A DNA stretch of 64,000 bases from Bacillus sp. ISL-34. GTDB taxonomy: Bacteria > Bacillota > Bacilli > Bacillales > DSM-1321. The DNA lies in contig NZ_JAGGQJ010000033.1 of NCBI RefSeq assembly GCF_018613325.1, positions 1 through 64,000 on the forward strand, in the 5' to 3' direction. The translations under genes were made by a program, and so were the position numbers. The notes below the pieces were generated by a model. That model worked only from the letters and a program-made list of their open reading frames with translations. It ran no database searches and was not told the origin of the DNA. This document shows positions 7,283 to 16,473 of the stretch, in pieces (position 1 is the stretch's first letter; the number at the start of each line of letters is the position of its first letter).

Positions 7283-8485
7283 ATGAAAGGGAATTCAGCA
7301 TTTAAACGAATATTTGTAATAGTTATGGATTCAGTTGGAATTGGCGAAGCACCTGATGCAGACTTATTCGGCGATAAAGGGGCGGATACACTCGGCCATA
7401 TTGCAGAAAGAATGAATGGATTGAACATGCCGACTCTCGCAAAATTAGGTTTAGGCAATATCCGTGAAATCAAGGGGATTGATAAAGCTCAGCAACCTCT
7501 CGCATACTATACGAAAATGAAGGAAGCATCTACAGGAAAAGATACGATGACTGGACATTGGGAAATCATGGGTTTGAATATATCGACTCCATTCCGTGTA
7601 TTTCCAGATGGTTTTCCTGAATTATTAGTCAATGAGCTCGAGGCGAAGATGGGTCGGGGAATTATTGGGAACGTCCCGGCAAGCGGCACGGAAATCATTG
7701 AAAGGCTCGGCGAGGAACATATGAAAACGGGTGCGCTGATCGTATATACATCAGCTGATTCTGTATTACAGATTGCTGCACATGAAGATATCGTCCCGAT
7801 AGACGAATTGTACAAGATTTGTGAAATTGCCCGTGAAGTGACAATGGCTGATGAGTTCAAGGTTGGACGCGTGATTGCCAGACCTTTCACAGGTGAACCA
7901 GGCAACTTCAAAAGAACGCCTAACCGCCATGATTATGCATTGAAGCCTTTTAACCGGACAGTAATGGATGAATTGAAAGATTCTGGATATGATGTGCTTG
8001 CAATCGGGAAGATCTCGGATATCTTTGATGGGGAAGGCGTCACTGAATCATTAAGGACCGTATCCAATATGGATGGAATGGATAAATTAATCCAAACGGT
8101 AGAACAGGATTTCAAAGGGTTAAGTTTCCTTAATCTAGTCGACTTCGATGCTTTATACGGTCACCGCCGCGATCCAGAGGGATACGGAAAGGCATTGGAA
8201 GAATTCGATGCCAGGATGCCGGAAGTCCTTGATAAACTGAAAGAGGATGATTTATTGATCATCACTGCCGATCACGGGAATGATCCGGTCCATGAAGGAA
8301 CCGATCACACACGTGAATATGTACCATTATTAGTCTATTCCAAACGATTTACAGAAGGTGCCGAACTACCGATCAGAGATACATTTGCTGATATCGGGGC
8401 GACGGTCGCTGCTAACTTTGATGTGAAAATGCCTGCATACGGGAAAAATATATTGGGCGATCTAAATTTAGGGGAGATTAAATAG
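7283..8485 (+). CDS. deoB: Phosphopentomutase
   Basis: 400 residues. It belongs to the alkaline phosphatase superfamily: the metal and catalytic motifs are [11 protein letters not shown] near the N-terminus, [10 protein letters not shown] (with the phosphorylated Thr), and [19 protein letters not shown] near the end. It interconverts ribose or deoxyribose 1-phosphate and 5-phosphate, linking nucleoside phosphorolysis to central metabolism. Strong ribosome binding site AGGAGG. First gene of a three-gene salvage operon; pupG begins directly at the base after its stop. Called drm in B. subtilis. Confidence 0.96.
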   Translation: MKGNSAFKRIFVIVMDSVGIGEAPDADLFGDKGADTLGHIAERMNGLNMPTLAKLGLGNIREIKGIDKAQQPLAYYTKMKEASTGKDTMTGHWEIMGLNISTPFRVFPDGFPELLVNELEAKMGRGIIGNVPASGTEIIERLGEEHMKTGALIVYTSADSVLQIAAHEDIVPIDELYKICEIAREVTMADEFKVGRVIARPFTGEPGNFKRTPNRHDYALKPFNRTVMDELKDSGYDVLAIGKISDIFDGEGVTESLRTVSNMDGMDKLIQTVEQDFKGLSFLNLVDFDALYGHRRDPEGYGKALEEFDARMPEVLDKLKEDDLLIITADHGNDPVHEGTDHTREYVPLLVYSKRFTEGAELPIRDTFADIGATVAANFDVKMPAYGKNILGDLNLGEIK

Positions 8486-9298
8486 ATGTTTAACAAAATA
8501 GAAACTGCTGCGTCATTTATAAAAAGTAAAATTGAAGGCTCTCCGGAGATAGGACTGATTCTTGGTTCCGGACTTGGAGTATTGGCGGATGAAATTAAAA
8601 ATCCCATAACGATTCCGTACCACGAAATCCCGGAATTCCCGGTATCGACTGTTGAAGGGCACGCTGGACAGCTTGTCATTGGTCAATTAAGTGGCAAAAA
8701 AGTTGTAGCCATGCAAGGGCGTTTCCACTTTTATGAGGGTTATTCCATGGAGAAGGTCACTTTTCCTGTACGTGTAATGAAACTTCTTGGTGTTGAGCAG
8801 TTAATTGTAACGAATGCTGCCGGAAGCGTTAATGAAAGCTATGAACCAGGTGACTTGATGCTCATTACGGATCATATCAATTTAATGGGGGCAAACCCGT
8901 TGATTGGTCCTAATGAAGAGCGTTTTGGCCCTAGATTCCCTGATATGTCGGAGGCTTACAATAAAGACCTTCGGACACAAGCGAAAAAAATAGCAGCTTC
9001 ACTAGGATTGGATATTAAAGAAGGTGTTTATATCGGGAATACAGGACCGACCTATGAGACACCTGCAGAAGTGAAAATGGCACGGATACTTGGCGGGGAT
9101 GCAGTCGGTATGTCGACAGTTCCGGAAGTTATCGTAGCAAGGCATAGCGATATGAAAGTGCTCGGAATTTCATGCCTTACGAATATGGCCGCGGGCATTC
9201 TGGATCAGCCTTTGTCGCATGAAGAGGTAATTGAAACGACGGAAAAAGTGAAAAGCAGTTTTCTGGAATTTGTTAAGCACATCGTTAAAGACATATAA
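8486..9298 (+). CDS. pupG: Purine nucleoside phosphorylase
   Basis: 270 residues, trimeric (type I) purine nucleoside phosphorylase family. Visible motifs are LGSGLGVLAD (phosphate site), GRFHFYEGY, NAAGSVNESYEPGD, and the base-binding region GPTYETPAEVKMAR followed by GMSTVPEV. It splits inosine and guanosine (and deoxy forms) into base and sugar 1-phosphate, which DeoB then isomerises. Ribosome binding site AGGGGAG is 7-8 bp upstream. Same order as drm-pupG of B. subtilis. Confidence 0.95.
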   Translation: MFNKIETAASFIKSKIEGSPEIGLILGSGLGVLADEIKNPITIPYHEIPEFPVSTVEGHAGQLVIGQLSGKKVVAMQGRFHFYEGYSMEKVTFPVRVMKLLGVEQLIVTNAAGSVNESYEPGDLMLITDHINLMGANPLIGPNEERFGPRFPDMSEAYNKDLRTQAKKIAASLGLDIKEGVYIGNTGPTYETPAEVKMARILGGDAVGMSTVPEVIVARHSDMKVLGISCLTNMAAGILDQPLSHEEVIETTEKVKSSFLEFVKHIVKDI

Positions 9299-9364
9299 AA
9301 CGAACCAAAAAATACAAGTACACCTAAAGAGAAGCGGTGTCTTTAAAAAAGTGGGGATTCTAAT

Positions 9365-10669
9365 ATGAGAATGGTAGATTTAATCGAGAAAAAGCGTGAT
9401 GGAAAGGCTCTTACTACAGAGGAAATTCAGTTCATCATCAAAGGGTTTACCGATGGATCGATTCCGGATTACCAAATGAGCGCTTGGTCAATGGCAGTTT
9501 ATTTCAAAGGTATGAATGAGCAGGAACGTGCTGATTTAACCATGGCAATGGTCGAATCAGGAGATCAAATTGATTTATCGATGATTGAAGGAATTAAGGT
9601 CGATAAACATTCAACAGGCGGTGTCGGTGATACCACAACACTAGTGCTTGGACCATTGGTTGCTGCTGTTGGCGTTCCAGTGGCAAAGATGTCAGGACGC
9701 GGTCTTGGACATACAGGCGGAACGATCGATAAGTTGGAGTCTGTAGAAGGATTCCATGTCGAAATAGAAAATGACGAGTTCATTCGACTTGTTAATAAAA
9801 ATAAGATAGCTGTCATTGGACAAAGTGGTAACCTGACTCCAGCCGACAAAAAGTTATATGCATTGCGTGATGTTACGGCTACCGTTAACAGTATCGGTTT
9901 GATTGCTGGCTCGATCATGAGTAAGAAAATCGCAGCTGGTGCTGATGCAATCGTACTTGATGTTAAAACGGGAGCGGGCGCTTTCATGAAAACGCTCGAA
10001 GATTCCGAAGAGTTGGCGCATGCAATGGTTAGCATTGGAAACAATGTGGGGCGAAACACGATGGCTGTCATTTCCGATATGAGCCAACCGTTGGGTTATG
10101 CAATCGGAAATGCTTTAGAAGTTAAGGAAGCCATCGATACACTCAAAGGAGAGGGACCGGAAGATTTAACGGAACTTTCTTTAACACTAGGAAGCCATAT
10201 GGTATACCTTGCCAAAAAAGCAAGCTCGCTGAAAGAAGCAAGAACCTTGCTGGAAAATGCGATTAAGGATGGTTCTGCACTTAATTCATTCAAGGTTTTC
10301 CTAGAAGCGCAGGGAGGCGATGGTTCGGTTGTGGATCAGCCGGAAAAACTGCCGCAGGCTGCTCATACTTTCGAGCTGGAAGCGAAAGAGGACGGATATG
10401 TATCGGAGATCATCGCTGATGAAGTAGGAACGGCAGCCATGCTGTTAGGTGCCGGGCGGGCGACTAAAGAATCAGAGATTGATTTGGCAGTCGGACTGGT
10501 GCTTCGAAAAAAAATCGGGGAAACCGTGGCAAAAGGTGAATCCCTTGTGACGATTTACAGCAATTTTGAAGATGTTTCAAAGGTAAAAGAAAAATTGTAT
10601 GAAAGCATTGCGATTTCAAAAGAAAAAATAGAAAAACCTACATTGATCTATAAAGAGATCATGGAATAA
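9365..10669 (+). CDS. pdp: Pyrimidine-nucleoside phosphorylase
   Basis: 434 residues, close to B. subtilis Pdp throughout. Motifs: [12 protein letters not shown] (phosphate binding, near residue 80), [18 protein letters not shown], and [18 protein letters not shown]. It phosphorolyses uridine, thymidine and deoxyuridine. In B. subtilis pdp sits in the dra-nupC-pdp operon elsewhere; here it follows deoB-pupG by 66 bp, so purine and pyrimidine salvage are joined. GTGGGG precedes ATG at a usable distance. A strong terminator follows. Confidence 0.95.
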   Translation: MRMVDLIEKKRDGKALTTEEIQFIIKGFTDGSIPDYQMSAWSMAVYFKGMNEQERADLTMAMVESGDQIDLSMIEGIKVDKHSTGGVGDTTTLVLGPLVAAVGVPVAKMSGRGLGHTGGTIDKLESVEGFHVEIENDEFIRLVNKNKIAVIGQSGNLTPADKKLYALRDVTATVNSIGLIAGSIMSKKIAAGADAIVLDVKTGAGAFMKTLEDSEELAHAMVSIGNNVGRNTMAVISDMSQPLGYAIGNALEVKEAIDTLKGEGPEDLTELSLTLGSHMVYLAKKASSLKEARTLLENAIKDGSALNSFKVFLEAQGGDGSVVDQPEKLPQAAHTFELEAKEDGYVSEIIADEVGTAAMLLGAGRATKESEIDLAVGLVLRKKIGETVAKGESLVTIYSNFEDVSKVKEKLYESIAISKEKIEKPTLIYKEIME

Positions 10670-10684
10670 ATATTTACCAAAAAA

Positions 10685-10709
10685 GGCCGCGCTTTTGAGC
10701 GGCCTTTTT
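10685..10709 (+). terminator. Intrinsic terminator of the deoB operon
   Basis: GGCCGC/GCGGCC stem with TTTTT. Confidence 0.92.
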
Positions 10710-10730
10710 ACGTTTATTCCATTGAATGTT

Positions 10731-10762
10731 TAAAAGAGGATGCCCATGCGCATCCTCTTTTA
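10731..10762. terminator. Second hairpin, likely bidirectional terminator
   Basis: TAAAAGAGGATGC pairs with GCATCCTCTTTTA around a six-base loop; the stem ends carry the A and T runs. Confidence 0.7.
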
Positions 10763-10818
10763 ATTTGGTTCACTTTGTTACCCTATATCGAGTATATGTT
10801 CAAAATTCATCTTTATTT

Positions 10819-10846
10819 GTATAAAAATGGGTTTAATGGAAAAAAT
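10819..10846 (+). promoter_or_regulatory. Putative sigma-F promoter of dacF
   Basis: GTATA (10819-10823), 14 bp, GGAAAAAAT (10838-10846), which fits the sigma-F pattern GYATA...GGnnAnAAT. B. subtilis dacF is a sigma-F gene. Confidence 0.6.
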
Positions 10847-10875
10847 AAATTCTATAAAGATTGGAGGGTATGGAG

Positions 10876-12042
10876 ATGAAGCGGATTCTTTCTCTATTTT
10901 TAACCGTATTGGTAGCAATGGGCTTTAGCGTCCCGAATACAAAAGCAGCTGAGGAAAAAGGAGTCGAATTGGCGGCAAATGCTAAATCCGCTATTTTGAT
11001 TGAACGGGATACAGGTACTGTTCTCTATGATAAAAATGCAGACGTTCGTCTTTCACCGGCAAGCATGACGAAAATCATGACGATGCTGCTGATCATGGAA
11101 GCGATCGATAAAGGCGAACTTAGCATGAAGGAGAAAATCAGGACTAGTGAGTATGCAGCATCCATGGGCGGTTCCCAGATCTTCCTAGAGCCAGGTGAAG
11201 AAATGACCACAGAACAAATGCTCAAGGGGATCTCGATTGGTTCGGCGAATGATGCATCTGTGGCGATGGCTGAACGTCTAGCTGGATCCGAAGAAGAGTT
11301 TGTTAGGAAAATGAACAAAAAGGCGAAAGAACTCGGGTTGAAAAATACAAAGTTCCAAAACGCAACTGGCCTTCCTGTTAAAGATCATTACAGTTCGGCA
11401 CATGATATGTCGATCATGGCGAAGGAATTATTGAAATACGATACGATTACAAGGTTCACGGGTACATATGAAGATTATCTCCGTGAAAATACCGAAAAGA
11501 AATTCTGGCTTGTCAACACGAACAGATTAGTGAAGTTTTACCCTGGGGTCGATGGACTGAAGACTGGATTCACAAATGAAGCGAAGTATTGTTTGACAGC
11601 GACCGCTAAAAAAGGGAATATGCGTGTCATTGCCGTCGTTTTCGGAGCCGTTTCTCCAAAGGAACGAAACGCTCAGGTCACCAAGATGTTAGATTATGCA
11701 TTTTCACAATATATCACATACCCGATTTATAAACGAGGCGAGATGTTAGGTGAAGCCAAGGTAAGTAAAGGCAACAAGAAATCCGTGGTGGGAGTGACAA
11801 GTGAACCTATTTCAGTTTTGACAGCCAAAAACGGAACGGCAAAGGACTTTACAAAAAAAATCACGCTTGATAAAGATTTGGATGCCCCGATTAAAAAAGG
11901 TGATGAAATTGGTACGCTTGAATTGAAGAAAAACGGAAAAGTGTATGTCGAATCTCCGATTGTTGCGAAGGAAACTGTTGAAAATGCCAGCTGGTGGCAA
12001 TTGTATAAACGGGCTTTCGGCATGTTTACCCAAGCCAAATAG
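10876..12042 (+). CDS. dacF: D-alanyl-D-alanine carboxypeptidase DacF
   Basis: About 388 residues with an N-terminal signal peptide (MKRILSLFLTVLVAMGFS...). Penicillin-binding motifs are SxxK in SPASMTKIM, SxN in IGSANDAS and KTG in DGLKTGFT. It trims the terminal D-Ala of peptidoglycan stem peptides and, in B. subtilis, controls spore cortex cross-linking from the forespore side. The C-terminal domain is the usual beta-rich PBP5 tail. TTG 10861 and ATG 10870 lie in or against the GGAGGG site; ATG 10876 has correct spacing. It lies directly before spoIIAA, as in B. subtilis, where read-through into the sigF operon occurs. Confidence 0.93.
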   Translation: MKRILSLFLTVLVAMGFSVPNTKAAEEKGVELAANAKSAILIERDTGTVLYDKNADVRLSPASMTKIMTMLLIMEAIDKGELSMKEKIRTSEYAASMGGSQIFLEPGEEMTTEQMLKGISIGSANDASVAMAERLAGSEEEFVRKMNKKAKELGLKNTKFQNATGLPVKDHYSSAHDMSIMAKELLKYDTITRFTGTYEDYLRENTEKKFWLVNTNRLVKFYPGVDGLKTGFTNEAKYCLTATAKKGNMRVIAVVFGAVSPKERNAQVTKMLDYAFSQYITYPIYKRGEMLGEAKVSKGNKKSVVGVTSEPISVLTAKNGTAKDFTKKITLDKDLDAPIKKGDEIGTLELKKNGKVYVESPIVAKETVENASWWQLYKRAFGMFTQAK

Positions 12043-12110
12043 CATAAATTGTCGCAATGCCTGTTAATCGTACTAATTTAGGCGAAACTCCACTAGTTTT
12101 GCTAGCAAGG

Positions 12111-12137
12111 AGGAATCGGCAGGTGAGAAAGAGAATT
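12111..12137 (+). promoter_or_regulatory. Putative sigma-H promoter of spoIIAA-spoIIAB-sigF
   Basis: AGGAATC (12111-12117), 13 bp, GAGAATT (12131-12137), matching the sigma-H pattern AGGAWWW...GAAT. Possible Spo0A boxes with one mismatch each lie upstream (TTGTCGCA at 12049-12056; AGGCGAA at 12080-12086). Confidence 0.55.
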
Positions 12138-12173
12138 TGACTCTTTATAAGACAGTGAAGGAGGCTGTATATA

Positions 12174-12524
12174 ATGAGTCTTACGATTAATATGGAGGCG
12201 AAAAATCGCGTATTGTGCATTCGTCTCAAAGGTGATTTAGATCATCATACAGCAGAAAAATTGAAAAATCAGGCAGAGGCAGCCATTCAAAAGCATAATA
12301 TCAAGCATATAATCCTTAACATGGAAGAATTGGATTTTATGGACAGTTCAGGGCTCGGAGTTATTTTAGGGCGCTATAAGCAGGTAAACAAAAAGCAAGG
12401 TGAAATGGTGGTCTGTGCAATTTCTCCAGCAGTAAAGCGGTTATTTGAGATGTCAGGGTTGTTTAAAATTGTTAAAATGGAACTATCCGAAAAAAACGCT
12501 TTGCAAAGACTGGGGGTTGCCTAA
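12174..12524 (+). CDS. spoIIAA: Anti-sigma F factor antagonist
   Basis: 116 residues, a single STAS domain. The phosphorylation site Ser58 is in [13 protein letters not shown], and the long identical stretch around ISPAVKRLF matches B. subtilis SpoIIAA. Unphosphorylated SpoIIAA displaces sigma-F from SpoIIAB after the asymmetric septum forms. GAAGGAGG precedes ATG. First gene of spoIIA; the stop is one base before the spoIIAB start. Confidence 0.97.
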   Translation: MSLTINMEAKNRVLCIRLKGDLDHHTAEKLKNQAEAAIQKHNIKHIILNMEELDFMDSSGLGVILGRYKQVNKKQGEMVVCAISPAVKRLFEMSGLFKIVKMELSEKNALQRLGVA

Positions 12525-12525
12525 G

Positions 12526-12966
12526 ATGAAAAATAAAATGGAAACGAAATTTTCTGCACTTAGCCAAAATGAATCTTTTGCCAGGGTAACTGTTGCGGCT
12601 TTCATTGCCCAATTGGACCCGACGATGGATGAATTGACAGAGATCAAGACTGTCGTGTCTGAAGCTGTTACGAATTCGATTATCCATGGGTATGAGAGTG
12701 ACCCGGAAGGTTGGGTATACATTTCAGTGATTATCGAAGGCGATACTGTGGAATTGACCATCCGGGATGAAGGACTGGGCATTGAAGACGTCGAGGAGGC
12801 TAAACAGCCGTTATTTACGACAAAACCCGAACTTGAACGTTCCGGTATGGGATTCACCATCATGGAAAACTTCATGGATGAAATCAATATAATTTCCCAT
12901 AAGGGCGAAGGCACGATCATTCGATTAAAAAAGCACTTAACTACAAGCAGAGCTTTGTGCAATTAA
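12526..12966 (+). CDS. spoIIAB: Anti-sigma F factor (serine kinase)
   Basis: 146 residues, the same length as B. subtilis SpoIIAB. It is a GHKL-type ATP-binding protein kinase: the N box [11 protein letters not shown], the G1 box RDEGLGIED and the G2 region [11 protein letters not shown] are all present. It binds and silences sigma-F and phosphorylates SpoIIAA. The frame is open from 12445, but ATG 12526 directly after the spoIIAA stop, with GGGGG upstream, is the start that gives the family length. Confidence 0.96.
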   Translation: MKNKMETKFSALSQNESFARVTVAAFIAQLDPTMDELTEIKTVVSEAVTNSIIHGYESDPEGWVYISVIIEGDTVELTIRDEGLGIEDVEEAKQPLFTTKPELERSGMGFTIMENFMDEINIISHKGEGTIIRLKKHLTTSRALCN

Positions 12967-12979
12967 GGGAGACTTGCAT

Positions 12980-13747
12980 ATGGATGTGGAGGTTAAAAAC
13001 GAGAAGAGCAAGAAAGGCCAGCCCCATTTAAAAGATGAGGAATTGCGGAATTTAATCCAACGCAGCCAGAGCGGTGACCAAGATGCGAGGAATCTGATTG
13101 TCAATAGCAATCTGAGGCTTGTATGGTCAGTAGTGCAAAGATTCCTCAATCGAGGTTACGAACCGGATGACCTTTATCAAATAGGCTGTATTGGTCTGTT
13201 GAAGTCCGTGGATAAATTTGACTTATCGTTTGAAGTGAAATTCTCAACGTATGCTGTGCCTATGATCATTGGTGAAATCCAACGTTTTATCCGTGATGAC
13301 GGAACGGTTAAAGTAAGCCGGTCGTTAAAGGAAATGGCGAATAAAATTCGCAGGGCCAAAGAGGAACTTTCAAAGACGTATGGCCGTGTTCCGACTGTCA
13401 ATGAATTGGCGGAACATCTAGAGCTGTCGCCAGAGGAAATCATCATGGCCCAAGAAGCTAGCAGGAGCCCTTCATCCATCCATGAAACGGTTTACGAAAA
13501 TGATGGAGATCCGATTACTCTCCTTGACCAGATTGCCGACCATAATGAAACATCCTGGTTCGATCAAATCGCTTTGAAAGAAGCCATACATGAATTGAAT
13601 GAACGTGAAAGGCTGATTGTTTTCCTGAGGTATTATAAAGATCAGACGCAATCAGAAGTGGCGGCACGGCTTGGAATTTCCCAAGTCCAGGTGTCAAGAC
13701 TGGAAAAGAAGATTCTTCAGCAAATGAAAAACCACATGAATCAGTGA
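12980..13747 (+). CDS. sigF: RNA polymerase sigma factor F
   Basis: 255 residues. Region 2 (RNLIVNSNLRLVWSVVQRF, DDLYQIGCIGLLKSVDKFD, FSTYAVPMIIGEIQRFIRDD), region 3 and region 4 (QSEVAARLGISQVQVSRLEKK) are complete. Sigma-F is the first forespore-specific sigma factor. GGGAG precedes ATG 12980 by 8 bp; the upstream TTG at 12974 is too close to that site. The stop codon lies in the loop of a strong terminator. Unlike B. subtilis, spoVAA does not follow directly; a purine permease and a repeat are inserted. Confidence 0.97.
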   Translation: MDVEVKNEKSKKGQPHLKDEELRNLIQRSQSGDQDARNLIVNSNLRLVWSVVQRFLNRGYEPDDLYQIGCIGLLKSVDKFDLSFEVKFSTYAVPMIIGEIQRFIRDDGTVKVSRSLKEMANKIRRAKEELSKTYGRVPTVNELAEHLELSPEEIIMAQEASRSPSSIHETVYENDGDPITLLDQIADHNETSWFDQIALKEAIHELNERERLIVFLRYYKDQTQSEVAARLGISQVQVSRLEKKILQQMKNHMNQ

Positions 13748-13767
13748 TTCATGTGGTTTTTTTTTTT
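13731..13767 (+). terminator. Intrinsic terminator of spoIIA operon
   Basis: Twelve-base stem ACCACATGAATC/GATTCATGTGGT with a three-base loop overlapping the sigF stop, followed by an 11 T run. Confidence 0.95.
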
Positions 13768-13855
13768 GAGCTGAAAATAAATATTGATTTTAGGAAAAAG
13801 TAAAAGTGATTCTTATCAGGTAGGGAGAAAATATGTGCGGGGGCAAATTTTTTAG

Positions 13856-13884
13856 TTGAATTTAGGAATAGAAACGAATATTAT
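13856..13884 (+). promoter_or_regulatory. Promoter of purine permease gene, possible PurR boxes
   Basis: TTGAAT (13856-13861), 17 bp, TATTAT (13879-13884). Two oppositely oriented CGAA cores (13875-13878, and TTCG at 13905-13908) in A-rich context resemble a pair of PurR boxes; the central C of the consensus is missing in both. The roughly 145 nt leader shows no purine riboswitch that I can recognise. Confidence 0.45.
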
Positions 13885-14033
13885 AGTAAAGGTCGCGTTT
13901 TTCATTCGTTTTTTTATCTTTCTTTCAAAGAATAATGATCAGGAAAAACGTCGATGCAGTACAATATTAGGACACCTTATCTTTTTCGTGCAAACGGTTG
14001 TCGGTGTTTCCTTTAGATCTGGAGGTCTAAAAT

Positions 14034-15329
14034 ATGTTTATGGAAAAGTTTTTCTCCCTGAAAGAAAATGGGACGGACGTCCGTACAGAAGTCATGGCGG
14101 GTGTTACGACATTTTTAACTATGGTTTATATCCTTATTGTGAATCCGGCTCTATTATCTTCAATCGGAATTCCATTTGAACAAGTTTTCATGGCAACGGT
14201 CATATCAGCGGTGATTGGTACCCTTATCATGGGGCTCGTTGCAAAATACCCAATTGCGATAGCACCAGGGATGGGTTTGAATGCTTATTTTGCCAGCGTA
14301 GTGGGGGCACAGGGCCTTTCATACCAGACCGTATTCGGTACGGTTTTCATTGCTGGATTGCTATTTCTATTAATTAGCGTGACTAGCTTGCGTAAAATGA
14401 TAATTGATGCGATTCCTAACTCATTAAAATATGGCATCACATCCGGAATTGGTTTATTCATTGCGTTTATCGGATTAAAAAATGCTGGAATCGTAGTGCC
14501 TAATGAATCAACGATGGTGACGCTTGGCGATTTGCATCAGCCTGGAACCGTTTTAGCGTTAGCAGGCTTATTCATTACCTTGATTTTTATGGCCCGTAAT
14601 ATTAAAGGGGCAATTTTCATTGGTATGATCATTACGGCAATCATTGGCTACTTCATCGGTTTGCTCAACTTCGATGGGGTCTTATCAGTACCTCCAACAC
14701 CGGTATTTTTTGATATCGATATTGCTGGGGTCTTCACGAATTCTTTATATTCAATTGTTTTCGCCTTTTTACTTGTGACGATCTTTGATACGACAGGAAC
14801 CTTGATTGGCGTGACGGAACAGGCAGGACTAACGAAGGATGGGAAAATCCCTCGTGCCAAAAAAGCCTTTTTAGGTGATGCGATTGCGACGACAGTCGGC
14901 TCGATGTTTGGTACAAGCCCTTCGACTGCCTATGTTGAATCGAGCACGGGAGTGGCCGCTGGCGGACGTACGGGATTAACCGCTACTGTCGTGGCAATCT
15001 TGTTTGCTGCATCGATTTTCTTTTCTCCATTGATATCGGCAATTTCTTCAGTTCAAGCAATCACAGCTCCTGTTTTGATCATCGTGGGATGTTTCATGAT
15101 GGAAGGGCTGGCTAAAGTCAATTGGAAAATTTTCGATGAGGCATTTCCGGCATTTGCGATTATTTTAACGATGCCGCTTACTTCAAGTATATCTACAGGG
15201 ATTGCAATCGGGTTCATTACTTATCCCCTTATGAAGGTATTCAGTGGAAAAGGAAAATCGGTACATCCGCTCATTTATATTTTTGGATTGATATTTTTGG
15301 TTCAGCTGGTTTTCTTCCCCACTCATTAA
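14034..15329 (+). CDS. NCS2 family guanine/hypoxanthine permease (PbuG/PbuO type)
   Basis: 431 residues, almost wholly hydrophobic, with about 12-14 membrane segments. Signature stretches are TEVMAGVTTFLTMVYIL, APGMGLNAYF, DTTGTLIGV and GTSPSTAYVESSTGVAAGGRTG, typical of the AzgA-like branch of nucleobase:cation symporters that import hypoxanthine and guanine. GGAGG precedes ATG by 8 bp. B. subtilis has two paralogues (PbuG, PbuO) elsewhere on its chromosome; I cannot tell which is closer. The gene sits alone between sigF and spoVAA, with its own promoter and terminator, so it was probably inserted there. Confidence 0.9.
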   Translation: MFMEKFFSLKENGTDVRTEVMAGVTTFLTMVYILIVNPALLSSIGIPFEQVFMATVISAVIGTLIMGLVAKYPIAIAPGMGLNAYFASVVGAQGLSYQTVFGTVFIAGLLFLLISVTSLRKMIIDAIPNSLKYGITSGIGLFIAFIGLKNAGIVVPNESTMVTLGDLHQPGTVLALAGLFITLIFMARNIKGAIFIGMIITAIIGYFIGLLNFDGVLSVPPTPVFFDIDIAGVFTNSLYSIVFAFLLVTIFDTTGTLIGVTEQAGLTKDGKIPRAKKAFLGDAIATTVGSMFGTSPSTAYVESSTGVAAGGRTGLTATVVAILFAASIFFSPLISAISSVQAITAPVLIIVGCFMMEGLAKVNWKIFDEAFPAFAIILTMPLTSSISTGIAIGFITYPLMKVFSGKGKSVHPLIYIFGLIFLVQLVFFPTH

Positions 15330-15339
15330 TGTTAAAAAA

Positions 15340-15363
15340 GACATGCTGTCATTGCAGCGTGTC
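15340..15363 (+). repeat. First copy of a duplicated hairpin (GACATGCTG/CAGCGTGTC)
   Basis: GACATGCTG...CAGCGTGTC, 11 bp after the permease stop. It has no T tract here. The same hairpin recurs at 15721-15742 with a T tract. Confidence 0.7.
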
Positions 15364-15364
15364 T

Positions 15365-15414
15365 CAAACTGCATGCAAACTCGAAGAAAAACGAGTTTGC
15401 ATGCAGTTTTTTCT
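15365..15414 (+). terminator. Strong intrinsic terminator after the permease
   Basis: CAAACTGCATGCAAACTCG-type arm pairs over 17-18 bp with its complement around an eight-base A-rich loop and is followed by TTTTTT. Confidence 0.9.
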
Positions 15415-15424
15415 TAAAAAAATT

Positions 15425-15640
15425 CAGTTGATTTCAGAAATCCGCTCCCTTTCCGCCGACTGTCTGCCAAGCCTCCTCGCCGCAAGCGGCTGTGGGGTCT
15501 CGGCTAGCCAGTTAAGGCACTCCCTTTCCGCGGGTGGTTCGCCCGCGGCCCCTGAGCGCCTGTGGGTCTCCCTTGGACGCGCTTTTCACGGAGGAGTCCC
15601 GACCCTTCCTCTCCAATCAAAACCATACCTGAGAAGTTGA
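15425..15640. repeat. GC-rich intergenic repeat element
   Basis: About 200 bp much richer in G+C than its surroundings, full of short inverted repeats (CCGCGGG/CCCGCGG at 15528-15549; GCCGC/GCGGC near 15480). The phrase GGGGTCTCGGcTAGCCA recurs in a degenerate form near 60196. It looks like the noncoding palindromic repeats common between Bacillus genes. Open frames here are composition artefacts. The remainder to 15720 shows nothing I recognise. Confidence 0.65.
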
Positions 15641-15720
15641 AGGTGTTCTTTGGGTCAGTGGTTCCGAAACACCATTTGATGAAAGATCCGTTATCCAAAC
15701 CCTTTTTGTCTACAAACAGA

Positions 15721-15749
15721 GACATGCTGTCATCAGCGTGTCTTTTTTT
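15721..15749 (+). terminator. Second copy of the hairpin, with T tract
   Basis: GACATGCTG-TCAT-CAGCGTGTC followed by TTTTTTT. It is preceded by TTTTTGTCTACAAACaGAGAC, nearly the same as bases 50-68 at the window start. Confidence 0.8.
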
Positions 15750-15788
15750 GTTTTCAATTTAGTAATATTTGGACATGGTTCACTTCCT

Positions 15789-15818
15789 GCATTTTCAATC
15801 TGTTTCCAATCCATACTA
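15789..15818 (+). promoter_or_regulatory. Putative sigma-G promoter of spoVAA
   Basis: GCATT (15789-15793), 18 bp, CATACTA (15812-15818). The -10 is an exact sigma-G element and the spacing is right. The B. subtilis spoVA operon is sigma-G dependent. Confidence 0.65.
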
Positions 15819-15849
15819 CTAGCATAAGGAAATAAAAGGTCGGGATGTG

Positions 15850-16473
15850 ATGATAGTGGCAGTTGTATATATCAGGATGAGGAACCGTGTACAAGTAAAG
15901 GGAAATCAAACGGTGAGGATAAAAGATATTGCAAGGATAATCGGACCTGAAGAAGTGATTACCTTAATTGAAGAAATCATATTATTAAAGGTCAAGAAGG
16001 AAGATAGGAATATCATTGTCATTGATTTGGCTCAAGTCATCATGGCCATCCGTAAGATGGATACGACTATTGAAGTGGAGACATTCGGGCCCTCCCAAAC
16101 GATCATCGAAATCATCCTCTCGAAAAAGAAAATGTCATACCTGGCATTCGCCTTAGTTTGGTTATTGTTATTTGTCGGCGGCGGGATGACGATCATGAAT
16201 TTTCATGTGGATGTCAGCATGGGGGAAGTGCATCAAAAAATCTTTACTATAATAACGGGAAAAGTGGAAGATAAGCCATTATTGATTCAAATCCCATATA
16301 GCTTCGGCCTTGGTATGGGCATGATTCTATTTTTTAATCACTTCTTTAAAAAACGCTTCAATGAGGAACCTAGTCCGCTCGAGGTTGAAATGTTCAACTA
16401 TCAGCAGGATTTGGACAGTTATGTAATCATGAATGAAAATAAGGAGAACGTGCGCCACCTTGATGACCGGTAA
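15850..16473 (+). CDS. spoVAA: Stage V sporulation protein AA
   Basis: About 207 residues. A soluble N-terminal part (roughly 1-95) is followed by two membrane segments (about 97-120 and 148-168) and the conserved tail FNEEPSPLEVEMFNYQQDLD, which matches B. subtilis SpoVAA. It is part of the spore inner-membrane SpoVA apparatus for dipicolinic acid transport. GTG 15847 and ATG 15850 are in tandem; the ribosome binding site (AAAGG) is about 10 bp upstream. A sigma-G promoter precedes it. The next gene overlaps its end. Confidence 0.92.
   Translation: MIVAVVYIRMRNRVQVKGNQTVRIKDIARIIGPEEVITLIEEIILLKVKKEDRNIIVIDLAQVIMAIRKMDTTIEVETFGPSQTIIEIILSKKKMSYLAFALVWLLLFVGGGMTIMNFHVDVSMGEVHQKIFTIITGKVEDKPLLIQIPYSFGLGMGMILFFNHFFKKRFNEEPSPLEVEMFNYQQDLDSYVIMNENKENVRHLDDR

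Noticed and set aside
13856-14179. 107-codon plus-strand frame upstream of the permease
   Set aside because: Starts inside the promoter, has no ribosome binding site and overlaps the well supported permease start in another frame.
15329-15762. Frames of 66-103 codons downstream of the permease
   Set aside because: They run through terminator hairpins and the GC-rich palindromic repeat; no start signals and no recognisable protein.
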